Positions 31,501 through 41,607 of a stretch of 64,000 nucleotides of DNA are shown here, piece after piece. The notes under the pieces were generated by a model. It searched no databases. It was not told where the DNA came from and saw only the letters and a list, made by a program, of their open reading frames with translations. A program made the translations under genes and the position numbers. How positions within the stretch are numbered: the stretch's first letter is position 1; the number at the start of each line of letters is the position of its first letter. Source of the DNA: Desulfobulbus sp. (GTDB lineage: Bacteria > Desulfobacterota > Desulfobulbia > Desulfobulbales > Desulfobulbaceae); assembly GCA_028684915.1 (NCBI GenBank), contig JAQUEZ010000004.1, positions 1-64,000 of the forward strand, written 5' to 3'.

Positions 31501-31587
31501 ATTGTGGCAACCGCCCTGGTTAACGATACGGGGCAGTCCTATGCCGTGGCCTCATTGGAACGGCTTGCCGTCGTTAATTTGCATTAA
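28585..31587 (+). CDS. CheB-CheR-PAS fusion protein
   Basis: A 1000-residue chemotaxis-type fusion. CheB methylesterase: Ser36 in GASAGG, His65 in IQHLAPG, Asp157 in SGNGSDG; it lacks the usual receiver. CheR methyltransferase from about 245 to 500: GCSTGEEAYS at 335-344, ATDID, and SCRNLLIYL. After about residue 680 comes a striking coiled coil of repeated NEEL(Q/A)S-type heptads, then two PAS domains (about 770-870 and 895-990). Such fusions regulate by methylation rather than through receptors alone. No receptor, CheA or CheW genes are near. The downstream kinase gene begins 15 bases later, so they are likely one transcript. Confidence 0.9.
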   Translation: MCKEQSSSQKSMPELPAEAQKTVSAPIFPVVALGASAGGLASFRQFFSGITPQPEPGMAFVLIQHLAPGRKSLLPELLAEYTPLPVLEVEEGMMLEPNHVYVNPPDRYMLLEKNTLHLMQPPNAPNRQQLIDFFFLSLSKMQGRPVVGILLSGNGSDGSQGLRALKSVGALALVQSPETCEFASMPQSAIELGIVDCILAPEEMYGKIQTFVSAPSADPHALHLYPASEKNNILQKILVLLRAQTGHDFSLYKPNTILRRLERRMAIHRLENLEKYLQFLFHSSVEIESLFQDLLIGVTSFFRDPEAFATFEQEVLPKLFANRPEHAPIRVWVPGCSTGEEAYSLAILFQEYMEKLKTHFDVHIFATDIDKHSVNLARAGFFPICIRENISPERLSRFFTEEPAESGYRINKGIREMLIFSEQSVTKDPPFSKLDLISCRNLLIYLGSELQKKLIHLFYYSLHPGGILFLGNSESISDLEELFVTVDRKAKIFQKRTIGPDEQGAGGKCALPASFIGAIESLPSQEPQTVHGALSLRDLTRQTMLNQVMASAVLVNLQGDILYFHGRTGMYLEPAPGEVGSCNVLKMARPGLQRNLTMALHRAGHGKKIVQYQGVRVKTNGDYSLVNLTVCPVKTHHAAFFNVPLFLVVFQNSGPCVADTSWLSDTLQVAESEKSYPDAQTYIDALKQELHSKGEYLKITNEELATTNEELKSSNEELQSTNEELQSANEELETSKEELQSVNEELATINAELLAKVAELSRANSDMNNLLAGSGIATIFVDHQLRILRFTPAATRIINLIPNDVGRPVNHLAFNLVHYDTIVEDVRAVLANLVSKKSKVQTQDGRWFTMRIQPYRTLDNVIGGAVLIFIDDIMELTGTWEGVDRLALVAGDAHDAIVVYDLEGRILSWNTSATRIYGWSEVEALDMNIRDIVPSANGEEALAKMLNLSRTETLEPFPCRRLGKCGELVEVTIVATALVNDTGQSYAVASLERLAVVNLH

Positions 31588-31602
31588 TTCAGGGGACTGG
31601 CC

Positions 31603-34600
31603 ATGACACAGCACAATCCTTTGCTTTCGACCGGGGAGCAGTTGCGGCACAAGGCTGAACGCCTGGCACAAACACTGTCCCCTATCACGGAATTCTATCC
31701 TGCAAAGGATGCTGTCAGAGATATTCAAGCATTGCTGCATGAACTCAGTGTGCATCAGATTGAACTGGAAATGCAAAATGAGGAGTTGCGTAGGGTCCAT
31801 GACGAACTTGATGCGTCTCGTGCCCGGTATTTCGATCTGTTTGAACTGGCTCCGGTCGGCTACCTGACCGTGAGTGTCGATGGCGTCATTCAGGAGGGTA
31901 ATCTCACCGCCGCGACCCTGCTTGGCCTGCCTCGCAGCTCCTTTATCGGACTGCCTTTTTCCCGTTTTGTTCATCCCATCGACGTCGATTGTTTTCACAG
32001 GAAGCGGGCAAAAGCCATTGGCGTGGCCGAATCTTTACTTTGTGAGATACGGATAATACGGCCGGATCAGACCGTTCTGTGGAGCCAGCTCGTCATCAAA
32101 TCCCAGCAGCAGGACGATGGCAGTCGGGTTTCACGTCTGATCCTCAGTGATATCAGCAATCGCAAGGGACTGGAAGTTGCGCTGTATGAGAGTGAGGAAC
32201 GATATCGTTCTCTGTTCGAATTGGCCTCTGATGCCCTGATTGTCATTGACAGTGAATGCGGCTGGATCATTGATGCCAACACCCGGGCCTTGGAGTTGTA
32301 CAGGTATAGCAAGAAAGATCTCGATGGCCTCCGTTGCTGGGACCTGTGCGCCAATGAGGAGAGCTCGAGCTGGCTAACCGTGGAAACCCTTGCTCATCCC
32401 GACGGGGTCCGGGACGTCTCCTTGCACCAGCACAAAAGAAAGGACGGAACCGTCTTCCCCGCTGAGATCACCGCCCGCGTGCTGATGTGGGGGGGGGCAG
32501 CAGTGTTTTTTCATGGCTGTCCGCGATATCACCGAGCGGGTTTATGCCGAAGCGGTCATGGCTGTCCGCATGCGGCTGTTGAAATCGGCCGCCACCTTGC
32601 CCCTGGACAGCCTGCTGCAGGCAACCCTTGACGAGGCGGAGATCTTGACCGGCAGCCAAATCAGCTTCTACCATGTGATGCATCCCGATCAGAAAACCAT
32701 GTCCCTCCAGTGTTGGTCGACCAATACGCTCACGCATCTGTGCAAGGCCCCTAGGCAAGGTTTGCATTACTCTGTTGATCGGGCCGGGGTCTGGGCAGAC
32801 GCGATCCGGCAACGCCAGGCGGTCATCCATAATGATTTCTCCAGGATACCACAACAAAAAGGTCTGCCGGAGGGGCATGTGGAGGTGACTAGGGAACTAC
32901 TTGTGCCGATCCTTCGTGAGGAAAGTGTGGTCGGTCTTATCGGTCTAGGCAACAAACCCTCCGACTATGATGAACGGGACCTGCAGGATGTGACTATTCT
33001 TGCAGACCTGGCTTGGGATATCGCTCAGCGAAAACGGGCAGAAATGGATCTGCTCGAGCAAAAAGAGCAATACCACCTGTTGTTTGAGTCCGCTTCGGAT
33101 GCACTTTTGTACCTCAATGCCGAAACCGGTCAGATACTCCAGGCAAATCAGCAGGCTCTGGAGTTGTATGGATATAACCAACAGCAGCTCTTGGCAATGG
33201 ATGTATCCGAGCTTGCCGCTGATAGGGATGAATCACGGCAACTTCTCATGACCATAGACAAACGTTCGAAGACGTATTTTTTTATTCCCTTACGACTGCA
33301 TCGAAAGATTGACGGCTTTTTTTTCCCCGCCGAGATCACTGGCCGTTTCGTCCCGTACAAAGACGGTACAAAACTCCTGCTCGCCGTTCGTGATATTTCC
33401 AAACGCGTGGCCACGGAAATGGCCTTGCGGGCCAGTGAACACCAGCTCCAGGAGCATGCCGAAAATCTTTTGTCCATCTCCCAGGCCCTGGACAGTGTAG
33501 GGCTCATCGTCTGTGAACTGTTCGAAGATGACGCCCGAATCAAGGTGTTCAACATCGGGGCGGAGAAGCTTTTTGGCTACAAGTGCGAAGAGGTTGTCGG
33601 AAAATCGGCCGGTATGATCTATCCTCCTGAAAACCTTTCTTTTATGCCGGAGCGCGTGCGCGAGTTAAGTATGGGCAAGACCATGCGATCCCTTGATGTG
33701 ACCCTGGTTCGGCGTTCGGGGAAACGTTTTCCCGCAGTCGTTTCCATCCATCCTTTTTCCTGGAGCGAAGGACGCTGCTCCAAGGTTGTCGGCATCGTTC
33801 AAGACATCTCCGAGCTCATGCAGGCACAGACGCAACTTGAGGCCATCAACATGAATCTGGAACGGCGGGTGGAAGAGCGCACCAGAGAACTGCAGGAAAC
33901 GCAGCGGCAATACATACATGCCGAAAAGTTTTCGGCGCTCGGCAAGCTTTCGGCCTCCATCGCCCATGAATTCAACAACCCGCTGCACGCGATCTTGGTT
34001 ATTCTCAAGGGGCTGCAAAAAAGGGCGATTCTGGAGCCGGAAGACAAACAACTGCTCAAGGCAGCCATTGGCGAAGGTGAACGGATTAGGTCCCTGATCC
34101 GCAGTCTCCAGGAATTCAATCGTCCCAGTGCCGGTAAGACCTCTCTGGTGGATGTGCATCACGCGCTCGACTCCATCCTCTTGCTTTGTAAAAGCGATTT
34201 TAAGAAAAAACGGATAACGGTGGAGCGCCATTACGCCAAAGATTTTCCACGGATCGTGGCCATTTCCGATCAGATCAAACAGGTTTTTCTCAATCTGTTC
34301 AACAACGCTGCGGATGCCTGCCAATCCCAAAGAAAGAGCCGGATAACGATCACCACCAGGGAAGAGCAGGACATGGTTGCCATTGCGATCGCAGATACCG
34401 GCTGCGGGATTGAACCGGAAAACCTGGAGTCGATCTTTGAACCGTTTTACACCACCAAAGCAGCAGTCAAGGGAACTGGGCTGGGGCTTCCGGTCTGCCA
34501 TGGCATCATCACCAATCACGGTGGCACGATTACCGTGGAAAGTCACCCCGGAGCAGGAACCACCTTTACCCTACGTTTACCCATTCAAGGGAATGCAATG

Positions 34601-34639
34601 GACAGGCAGGTGGCAAGGGCAGGGGAATTCCACGGATAA
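31603..34639 (+). pseudogene. multi-PAS/GAF histidine kinase split by a 9-G tract
   Basis: Read as one gene, this is a sensor kinase of about 1011 residues: an N-terminal helix, PAS (from 83), PAS (from about 200), GAF (about 320-470), two more PAS domains, then a dimerisation/phospho-acceptor box SIAHEFNNP and ATPase motifs FNNAADA, DTGCGIE and GTGLGLP. The frame breaks at nine G residues (32489-32497): as written, the first frame ends at 32631 after 342 residues. With eight G the two frames join through CFFMAVRDITER, the usual PAS ending. The run could be a slippery contingency tract or a sequencing error. ATG 31603 has AGGGG upstream. Confidence 0.8.
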
Positions 34640-34701
34640 TTGCACCTCCGGTCGGTGTGCAGCCGTGCAGCGAACCTTACACTCTTTTTACTGAGAAGAT
34701 C

Positions 34702-36018
34702 ATGGAACAGTTGACAGACATGACCCACACTATCCTTTTTGTCGACGATGAGGCAGTGATTCGTCAATCGATCCGCTATGAACTGACACTGGAAGGTTTT
34801 CAGGTCACCTCCGTTGCCAGCGGCGATGAGGCTATCGAAATCCTGGAAAAGGAGCGTTTTGATATTGTCATTACCGATCTGATGATGCCGGGGACCGATG
34901 GATTCGGCGTGCTGAAGGCCTGTAAGCGGCTTACCCCGATGACCGGTGTGATCATCCTCACGGGATACGGTGATATGCGTTCCGCCATCGATGCCCTGCG
35001 CCTTGGTGCAGATGATTTCACCCTCAAGCCCTGCGATGTTGACGAGCTGCTCTTCCGTATCCGTCGCTGTCTGGATAAGCAGAATCTGCTGAAAACCCTG
35101 ATTTTACGCAATGGACAGTTGGAAGAGGAAATTATCCGCCGCCAGGAAGTCGAGCAGCAGCTCATCGTCAGTGAAAATCGTTTTCGACTGGCGCTGGATG
35201 TCTCGTCCAACGGGGTATGGGACCGAAACCTGCGGACTGACGAGGTCTACTTTGGTGAAAATTGGCACAAAACCCTGGGCTATGAGCATAAAGAAGAAAT
35301 TAATGGCGAAACCTTTGAGGAATTGCTCCATCCTGAGGATCGGGAGCGGGTTTTGGCTCTTCGCGATGCCCATGCCCAGGGCCTGTCGCCACGATATGAG
35401 GCCGAATATCGCATCCGCAACATGGCAGGTGGTTGGCAATGGATTCTCTCCCGGGGGGAGGTGATCGACCGTGACGAGAACGGCCAGGCCCTGCGCATCA
35501 TCGGCACCCATACCGACATCACTCGCTTGAAAGAAGTTGAAGCCGAACTCAAGCGGGCGCATGAGGAACTGGAGCAACGGGTGCTGGAGCGGACCAAGGA
35601 ACTCTCCGAGACCAATGTGGCCCTGACGGTTTTGCTGAAGAAACGTGAGGATGATCGTCAGGCCTTGGGTGCAGATGTGCTCGCCAATACGGAAAAATTG
35701 ATCATCCCCTATATCGATCGCCTCAGGGAGGGCGGACTCAACGAGGAGCAGCGATTGCTGGTGGATATCATTCAAGGCAATATCGAGGAACTGACCTCGC
35801 CTTTTGCCACAAATTTTTCCTGCAAGATGGCTCGATTGACGCCGTCTGAGCTGCAGGTCGCCAATTTGGTCAAACGAGGCATGCGAACCAAGGAAATTGC
35901 CGCCATTATGCATCTCTCCCCCGGTACCATCAATATCCATCGCCAGAATATTCGGAAAAAATTGGACCTGACCAACCAAAAAAACAATCTGCAGACAACT
36001 TTGTCGATCAACTTCTGA
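34702..36018 (+). CDS. response regulator with PAS and LuxR-type DNA-binding domain
   Basis: A 438-residue regulator: receiver at about 5-120 with VDDE and ITDLMMPG, PAS/PAC at about 145-265, a short coiled coil, then a helix-turn-helix (about 375-430) with LTPSELQVANLVKRGMRTKEIAAIM and IHRQNIRKKL, typical of LuxR/GerE. Probably the output of the preceding kinase. Its receiver closely resembles that of the regulator at 21452-22057. ATG 34702 follows GAGAAG, 62 bases after the kinase stop. Confidence 0.88.
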   Translation: MEQLTDMTHTILFVDDEAVIRQSIRYELTLEGFQVTSVASGDEAIEILEKERFDIVITDLMMPGTDGFGVLKACKRLTPMTGVIILTGYGDMRSAIDALRLGADDFTLKPCDVDELLFRIRRCLDKQNLLKTLILRNGQLEEEIIRRQEVEQQLIVSENRFRLALDVSSNGVWDRNLRTDEVYFGENWHKTLGYEHKEEINGETFEELLHPEDRERVLALRDAHAQGLSPRYEAEYRIRNMAGGWQWILSRGEVIDRDENGQALRIIGTHTDITRLKEVEAELKRAHEELEQRVLERTKELSETNVALTVLLKKREDDRQALGADVLANTEKLIIPYIDRLREGGLNEEQRLLVDIIQGNIEELTSPFATNFSCKMARLTPSELQVANLVKRGMRTKEIAAIMHLSPGTINIHRQNIRKKLDLTNQKNNLQTTLSINF

Positions 36019-36427
36019 GTCGCGCCTGCAACGGTGTGTACACGCGGCTTTTTTTGATGAGCCCCGAGGTCCGTGGCGGCTTACTCCAGCCTCATCTGTG
36101 TTGTATTCCCTTCCTCCTTACCCTGCTCCTGCTCGTTCTCGACACTGTGCATAAAAAATCTATATAATATATCGACATTTTTGCTCTGTTGTCTTCTTTG
36201 GCTGTCCGGGTTTATCTATAAACTATAAAGCATTCTTTCTGGGCGTCCTGAGTAATTGTTTTTTCTTCTAATTTCGGCAGTATGCGGAAAATTGTATCCC
36301 TGGAAGACCGACTCCCTGCCTGCAGTACAATTTTTCGCATGCCTTGGCCTTGATCGGAAAAACGCAATATTCAGGACACCCTTCCGCAATAACTTCTTGC
36401 AACCCATTGATTTCGCAGGAGGGGACC
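36019..36427. other. intergenic region with complete family C element
   Basis: A GC-rich stretch with a T7 run (about 36045-36058) just after the regulator gene may terminate transcription, though the stem is imperfect. An AT-rich stretch (36145-36235) and the family C element follow. Confidence 0.45.
36241..36381. repeat. repeat family C, complete copy (141 bp)
   Basis: Left end GGGCGTCCTGAGTAATTG and the complement of right end GCAATATTCAGGACACCC form an inverted pair. An inner inverted pair (GCGGAAAATTGTA with TACAATTTTTCGC) makes the element a long hairpin. No open frame. Confidence 0.75.
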
Positions 36428-38188
36428 ATGTTTTCCACCCCCATCGTCAAAGATGTGGCGGCGTTGCCAGTCCGTCCGAATCTGATCGACTACGAGGCAG
36501 CCTGCCGTGCTTTTTCCTGGGAAGACGTCAGCCGAGAAGTGGACGGATTACCCGAAGGAAAGGGGCTGAATATCGCGCATGAGGCGGTCGATCGCCATGC
36601 CAAGGGTCCGCTGAAAGATAAAATCGCTATCCGTTGCCTGGGAAAAGACGGCGCCATCACCGAGTTGAGTTACGCTGCGCTGTGTAAAGGAAGCAATAGA
36701 TTTGCCAATTTGCTCCGTGCATTCGGGGTGGGGAAAGGCGAACGCATTTTCTGGCTGGGTGGTCGAGTCCCGAGTCTGTTCTCGATATTCTTCGGTACAT
36801 TGAAATACGGTGGGGGCTTTTGCCCTCTGTTCTCCGCTTTTGGCCCCGAGCCCATTGCCCAGCGGCTGGAACGGGGGAACGGTTGTGTTCTCGTCACCAC
36901 GGAACGACTCTATCGAAAAAAAGTGGCAGGCCTTCTCCGACGGCTGCCGGAGTTACGAATCGTTCTCCTGATCGATTGCGATAGGGATATAGACCTGCGG
37001 GTCCGTTCGCTGCCCCGTCTGCTGGAAGAGGTCGATGACCGATTCACCATTGGCCCAACCAGGCCGGAGGATATGGCTATCCTTCACTTCACCAGCGGCA
37101 CTACCGGGCTGCCGAAAGGGGCTGTGCATGTGCATCAGGCTGTGTATACGCACCTGATGACCGGGCGGTACGTGCTGGATCTCCATCCTGATGACGTGTA
37201 TTGGTGCACCGCCGATCCCGGTTGGGTCACCGGCACCTCCTACGGCATCATCGCGCCCCTTGTCCATGGTGTGACCAGCATCGTCGATGAGGCTGACTTC
37301 GATCCCGAGCGCTGGTATCGCATTCTTGAGGAGCAACGGGTCACTGTCTGGTATACCGCGCCCACCGCAATTCGCATGTTGATGCGTGCCCCGCAGGAAG
37401 TGCGGCAACGGACCGATCTCAGCCGATTACGCCTGGTGCACAGTGTCGGCGAACCGCTCAATCCCGAGGCTGTGCTCTGGGGACAGCGCGTACTGGGGCT
37501 CCCTATCCACGATAACTGGTGGCAGACGGAAACTGGCGGCATCATGATTGCCAATTATGCCGCCTTACCCATCTATCCCGGATCCATGGGACGACCGCTC
37601 CCCGGCATAGAAGCGGCGATTGCCACCCGGCTGCCTTCAGGAGAGCTTCGTCTTGAAGGGGATGATGTTGAGGGCGAACTGGTTCTGCGGCGTGGCTGGC
37701 CTTCGATGTTTCGCGGGTATCTTCATGAAAAGGAACGCTACCACAAGTGCTTCCATGGTGACTGGTACCTCACCGGTGATCTCGCCCGACGAGATGCACG
37801 GGGATATTACTGGTTCATTGGCCGGGCCGACGACATCATCAAGACAGCCGGGCATATGGTTGGTCCCTTTGAAGTGGAAAGCAGTCTGATGGAGCATCCT
37901 GCTGTTGCCGAGGCCGGGGTCATCGGCAAACCGGAGCCGACCATCGGTGAGCTGGTCAAGGCCTTTGTCGTTCTGAAACCGAATTTTTCCCCCTGTGAAG
38001 ATCTGAAACAGGAGCTAATTGGCTTTGGCAGAACCAGGCTGGGATCTGCTGTTGCCCCCAAGGAAATCGAATTTACCGAGAATCTTCCCAAAACTCGTAG
38101 TGGCAAGATCATGCGCCGCCTGCTCAAGGCGCGGGAGCTGGGGCTCCCCATCGGCGACACCTCTACCCTTGAAGGGAGTGAATCCTGA
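36428..38188 (+). CDS. acsA: acetyl-CoA synthetase (AMP-forming) family
   Basis: A 586-residue acyl-CoA ligase that activates acetate or a similar short acid. AMP-binding signature [15 protein letters not shown]; acetyl-CoA synthetase motifs WWQTETGG and [18 protein letters not shown]; the Lys motif in the C-terminal domain is TRSGKIMRR. It resembles the short Bacillus AcsA type. AGGAGG before ATG 36428 is good. First gene of a six-gene operon with 2-oxoacid dehydrogenase, ACP and LipB; its stop overlaps the next start by one base. It may supply or recycle acetyl-CoA for the same pathway. Confidence 0.9.
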   Translation: MFSTPIVKDVAALPVRPNLIDYEAACRAFSWEDVSREVDGLPEGKGLNIAHEAVDRHAKGPLKDKIAIRCLGKDGAITELSYAALCKGSNRFANLLRAFGVGKGERIFWLGGRVPSLFSIFFGTLKYGGGFCPLFSAFGPEPIAQRLERGNGCVLVTTERLYRKKVAGLLRRLPELRIVLLIDCDRDIDLRVRSLPRLLEEVDDRFTIGPTRPEDMAILHFTSGTTGLPKGAVHVHQAVYTHLMTGRYVLDLHPDDVYWCTADPGWVTGTSYGIIAPLVHGVTSIVDEADFDPERWYRILEEQRVTVWYTAPTAIRMLMRAPQEVRQRTDLSRLRLVHSVGEPLNPEAVLWGQRVLGLPIHDNWWQTETGGIMIANYAALPIYPGSMGRPLPGIEAAIATRLPSGELRLEGDDVEGELVLRRGWPSMFRGYLHEKERYHKCFHGDWYLTGDLARRDARGYYWFIGRADDIIKTAGHMVGPFEVESSLMEHPAVAEAGVIGKPEPTIGELVKAFVVLKPNFSPCEDLKQELIGFGRTRLGSAVAPKEIEFTENLPKTRSGKIMRRLLKARELGLPIGDTSTLEGSES

Positions 38189-39168
38189 TGCAGAGCGAAA
38201 TCAATAAAAACCACGCCTTCGAACAACTCCGCCAGATGCTTTTAATCCGGCGCTTCGAAGAAAAATCGGCGGAACTGTATAGTGCCGGGAAGATTCGCGG
38301 TTTTTTGCACCTCTATATCGGTGAGGAGGCGGTTGCCGTCGGGGTAATGACCGCCCTGGGCCCGGAGGACGCAGTCGTCGCAACCTATCGCGAACATGGG
38401 CAGGCTTTGGCCCGTGGGTTAAGCGCCGGATCCATTATGGCGGAGATGTATGGCAAGGTGGAAGGATGTTGCCGGGGCAGAGGGGGATCCATGCATCTTT
38501 TTGATGCCGCCACCCGCTTCTACGGAGGCAACGCCATCGTCGCAGGCCATCTTCCCCTGGCGATCGGGCTGGCGCTTGCCGATACGATGCAGCATCGCAA
38601 CAGGGTCACCTGCTGTTTTTTTGGGGATGGGGCTGTGGCTGAAGGCGACTTCCACGAAGCCATGAATCTGGCGAGCCTGTGGAAGCTGCCGGTTCTCTTT
38701 CTCTGTGAAAATAATTTGTATGCCATGGGGACCGCCATCCGTTACACCCAGGCATCGCCGGACATCGCCGCCAAGGGAGGTTGCTACAACATGGCCGCAG
38801 CCTTTGTCGACGGTATGGATGTCATGGCCGTCGAGGCAGCGGCACTCAAGGCCGTTGCCCACATCCGTGAGGGCAATGGTCCCTATTTACTCGAGTGCCG
38901 GACCTACCGTTTTCGGGCCCACTCCATGTTCGACAGCGAACAGTACCGGACCAGGGAAGAAGTGGAACAGTGGAAGAAACGAGACCCCCTTGTCCTCTTG
39001 ACCAGGCGAATGCGATCAACTGGGGTATTGACTGAGGAGGACTTGGTAACACTGGAGGAAAGTGTTGCCCGTGAGGTCAGCGATGCAGAGGCCTATGCCG
39101 AATCCGGCAGCTACGAATCGGTGAAGGAGTTGACCCGGTTTGTCACTTCGCATAGGAGGAGAGCATGA
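38188..39168 (+). CDS. acoA: 2-oxoacid/acetoin dehydrogenase E1 alpha
   Basis: A 326-residue thiamine-diphosphate enzyme subunit. The TPP motif runs from [15 protein letters not shown] to the NNLYAMGT end. The E1 phospho-loop-like stretch [15 protein letters not shown] is present. Length matches acetoin or branched/pyruvate E1 alpha of the heterotetrameric type. The substrate (acetoin, pyruvate or another 2-oxoacid) cannot be told from sequence. Overlaps the E1 beta start by four bases (ATGA). Confidence 0.88.
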   Translation: MQSEINKNHAFEQLRQMLLIRRFEEKSAELYSAGKIRGFLHLYIGEEAVAVGVMTALGPEDAVVATYREHGQALARGLSAGSIMAEMYGKVEGCCRGRGGSMHLFDAATRFYGGNAIVAGHLPLAIGLALADTMQHRNRVTCCFFGDGAVAEGDFHEAMNLASLWKLPVLFLCENNLYAMGTAIRYTQASPDIAAKGGCYNMAAAFVDGMDVMAVEAAALKAVAHIREGNGPYLLECRTYRFRAHSMFDSEQYRTREEVEQWKKRDPLVLLTRRMRSTGVLTEEDLVTLEESVAREVSDAEAYAESGSYESVKELTRFVTSHRRRA

Positions 39169-40163
39169 AAACACAGGCGGCTACGGGAACGATCACCTAC
39201 AGGGAGGCCGTAAAGCAGGCGATTCGCGAGGCCTTGCTCAAGGATGAACGAGTGTTTCTCATGGGAGAGGATGTGGGCCATTACGGTGGATGCTATGCGG
39301 TGAGCAAGGGGTTGCTGGAGGAATTCGGGCCGGAACGCATCCGTGACACCCCCCTTTCGGAGTCCGGGTTTGTTGGCGCCGGCATCGGTGCCGCTCTTGG
39401 CGGTATGCGGCCCATTGTCGAGGTGATGACGGTCAATTTCAGCCTGTTGGCCCTGGACCAGATCGTCAATACCGCAGCCACCTTGTTGCATATGTCCGGG
39501 GGGCAGTGCAATGTCCCGGTGGTTTTCCGCATGGCCACCGGTGCAGGGAAACAACTGGCTGCCCAGCATGCCCATTCCCTTGAGGGCTGGTTTGCCCATA
39601 TTCCCGGTCTTCGCATCCTGGCTCCGGCTATGGTGGAAGACGCCCGTGGCATGCTATGGACGGCGCTTCAGGACCCGGATCCCGTGCTTATTTTTGAGCA
39701 TAACACCCTCTACAACATGGAGGGTTCCCTGGGGGACAATGGCGGGGCTGTGGATATCGATACGGCGAAAATCCGCCGTGAGGGCTGCGACATCACCCTC
39801 ATCACCTACGGAGCCTGCCTGTTTAAATGCCTTGATGCCGCAGCCATTCTCGCTGACGACAACATCGACGCCGAGGTGATTGATCTACGCACGCTGCGTC
39901 CCCTGGATGATGCCACCTACCTGAAGTCGCTCAGGCGCACCCACCGGGCATTGATTGTCGATGAGGGGTGGCGAAGCGGCAGTCTGGCCGCGGAAATTTC
40001 CGCGAGGATCATGGAGCAGGCGTTTTATGATCTTGACAGTCCAGTGGAGCGGATCTGCAGCGCCGAGGTGCCAATGCCCTACGCCAAACATATGGAAGAG
40101 GCCGCCCTGCCACAGGTGGGGACGATCTGTAAAATGGTCCGCAGGATGCTGAATCATGGGTGA
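39165..40163 (+). CDS. acoB: 2-oxoacid/acetoin dehydrogenase E1 beta
   Basis: A 332-residue partner of E1 alpha that completes the active site. Conserved parts include [28 protein letters not shown] and the C-terminal domain with [11 protein letters not shown]. It is followed by the E2 gene with an eight-base overlap. As for E1 alpha, the substrate is inferred no further than a 2-oxoacid or acetoin. Confidence 0.9.
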   Translation: MKTQAATGTITYREAVKQAIREALLKDERVFLMGEDVGHYGGCYAVSKGLLEEFGPERIRDTPLSESGFVGAGIGAALGGMRPIVEVMTVNFSLLALDQIVNTAATLLHMSGGQCNVPVVFRMATGAGKQLAAQHAHSLEGWFAHIPGLRILAPAMVEDARGMLWTALQDPDPVLIFEHNTLYNMEGSLGDNGGAVDIDTAKIRREGCDITLITYGACLFKCLDAAAILADDNIDAEVIDLRTLRPLDDATYLKSLRRTHRALIVDEGWRSGSLAAEISARIMEQAFYDLDSPVERICSAEVPMPYAKHMEEAALPQVGTICKMVRRMLNHG

Positions 40164-41349
40164 GTTCTGCATGCCCAGCCTTGGGGCCGATATGGAAACA
40201 GGCACGCTGGTGGAATGGTTGGTGGCTCCGGGCAGCGTTGTGAAAAAAGGCGATGTCCTCGCCGTGGTTGAAACCCAGAAAGGACTCTTTGAAATAGAGG
40301 CCTTTGAAGATGGGATCCTGGGGCCTCCGATGGTCGAGGCCGGCGCAGAGGTGCCCGTCGGTACAGTGCTTGCAGTTATAGCAAGCACTTGGGAAGAAGC
40401 TGTTGAGGCCATTGTGCCGGCAGAAACGGTACAGCCCCCGCAGGCTGTGGCTATGGATTTGCCGCCGCCTGCGATGGAGATCGCGGAGAAGGTCTCGCCG
40501 TTCGTAGCTGATCGGCAGGCTATTTCTCCTTCAGCCAGGCATCTGGCCATGGAGTTGGGGGTGGATCTGACCCAGGTCCGGGGGACAGGGCCCAATGGCG
40601 TTATCCAGCGCAGGGATATCGAACGGGTGGTGGAGGAGTCGGGGGCTGCAGCAGGCACAATGGGGGGGGCCCCGTCCCATCCCCCTGGATCGGGGATGCG
40701 CCAGGCTATCGCCGCCGCCATGAGCCGGTCCAACAGGGAAATTCCCCATTATTATGTGGAAACAGAGATCGATATGACGCGTTCCCTGGACTGGCTCGCA
40801 GGGGAAAATGCGCAAAGATCCCTGCGTGAACGAGTTCTCCCTGCGGCCCTGTTGCTCAAGGCCATGGCCATGGCACTGCATGACGTCCCGGAGTTGAATG
40901 GGTTCTGGCAACAAGGCTGCCTGGAGGTTGCGGCAGATATCCACATCGGTTTTGCCATTGCCATCCGTCAGGGGGGACTGGTGGTGCCGGCCATTCATCA
41001 TGTGGATCAAAAAAATCTCCATCAGCTCATGCTGGCCATCGGCGATCTGATTGAGCGCAGCAGGAGCGGGCGTCTGCGAGGATCGGAGATGACCGATGCG
41101 ACGATAACGATGACCAGTCTGGGGGATAGGGGCGTCAAAACGGTCTTCGGTGTTATCTATCCTCCCCAGGTGGCATTGGTCGCCTTTGGTCGCATCATGG
41201 AACGCCCTTGGGTCGACGATAGGCACATTGTCGCTCGCCGCTGCCTGACCGCTACACTCTCCGGCGATCATCGTGCAACCGACGGTCACAAGGGCGCACT
41301 CTTTCTTGAGGCACTCAACCGCCATCTGCAGCGGCCGGAGGCATTATGA
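40156..41349 (+). CDS. acoC: lipoyl acyltransferase E2
   Basis: A 397-residue E2 core. One lipoyl domain (about 1-75) has the modifiable Lys in [13 protein letters not shown] (ETQKG instead of the usual ETDKA). A peripheral-subunit binding domain follows ([20 protein letters not shown], about 117-150). The catalytic domain (from about 175) ends with the active-site DHRATDG. There is no E3 gene in the operon, so dihydrolipoamide dehydrogenase must come from elsewhere. Overlaps the ACP gene by four bases. Confidence 0.9.
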   Translation: MGEFCMPSLGADMETGTLVEWLVAPGSVVKKGDVLAVVETQKGLFEIEAFEDGILGPPMVEAGAEVPVGTVLAVIASTWEEAVEAIVPAETVQPPQAVAMDLPPPAMEIAEKVSPFVADRQAISPSARHLAMELGVDLTQVRGTGPNGVIQRRDIERVVEESGAAAGTMGGAPSHPPGSGMRQAIAAAMSRSNREIPHYYVETEIDMTRSLDWLAGENAQRSLRERVLPAALLLKAMAMALHDVPELNGFWQQGCLEVAADIHIGFAIAIRQGGLVVPAIHHVDQKNLHQLMLAIGDLIERSRSGRLRGSEMTDATITMTSLGDRGVKTVFGVIYPPQVALVAFGRIMERPWVDDRHIVARRCLTATLSGDHRATDGHKGALFLEALNRHLQRPEAL

Positions 41350-41594
41350 CGGAACAGGAACTGCATCAGATTATCGCTTCGGAACTTGGGAAAGTGGCAC
41401 CGGAATGTTCGGTCGACGAGCTCGATCCGGATGAAAATATTCGTGAAGCCATGGATATCGATTCCTACAGCTTTCTTTGTCTGCTGATCGGGCTTGGCGA
41501 TAGAACTGGTATTGAGATTCCGGAGGCGGATTACGCCAGAGTCGCAACCTTGGCGGCCATGAAGCACTACCTGCGTCAGCGTCTGGCTCTGTGA
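41346..41594 (+). CDS. acyl carrier protein-like
   Basis: An 82-residue acidic four-helix protein. The likely phosphopantetheine site is Ser in MDIDSYSFL, where the ACP consensus is DSL; the sequence is thus slightly unusual. It is embedded between E2 and LipB. An attractive inference is that it carries octanoyl groups for LipB to lipoylate the adjacent E2, a local lipoylation supply. It may equally serve another acyl group. Confidence 0.82.
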   Translation: MTEQELHQIIASELGKVAPECSVDELDPDENIREAMDIDSYSFLCLLIGLGDRTGIEIPEADYARVATLAAMKHYLRQRLAL

Positions 41595-41607
41595 ACTGTT
41601 GGCTGGA

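Noticed and set aside
36019..36060. Intrinsic terminator after the LuxR-type regulator
   Set aside because: A T7 run is present but the upstream stem is too imperfect to call.
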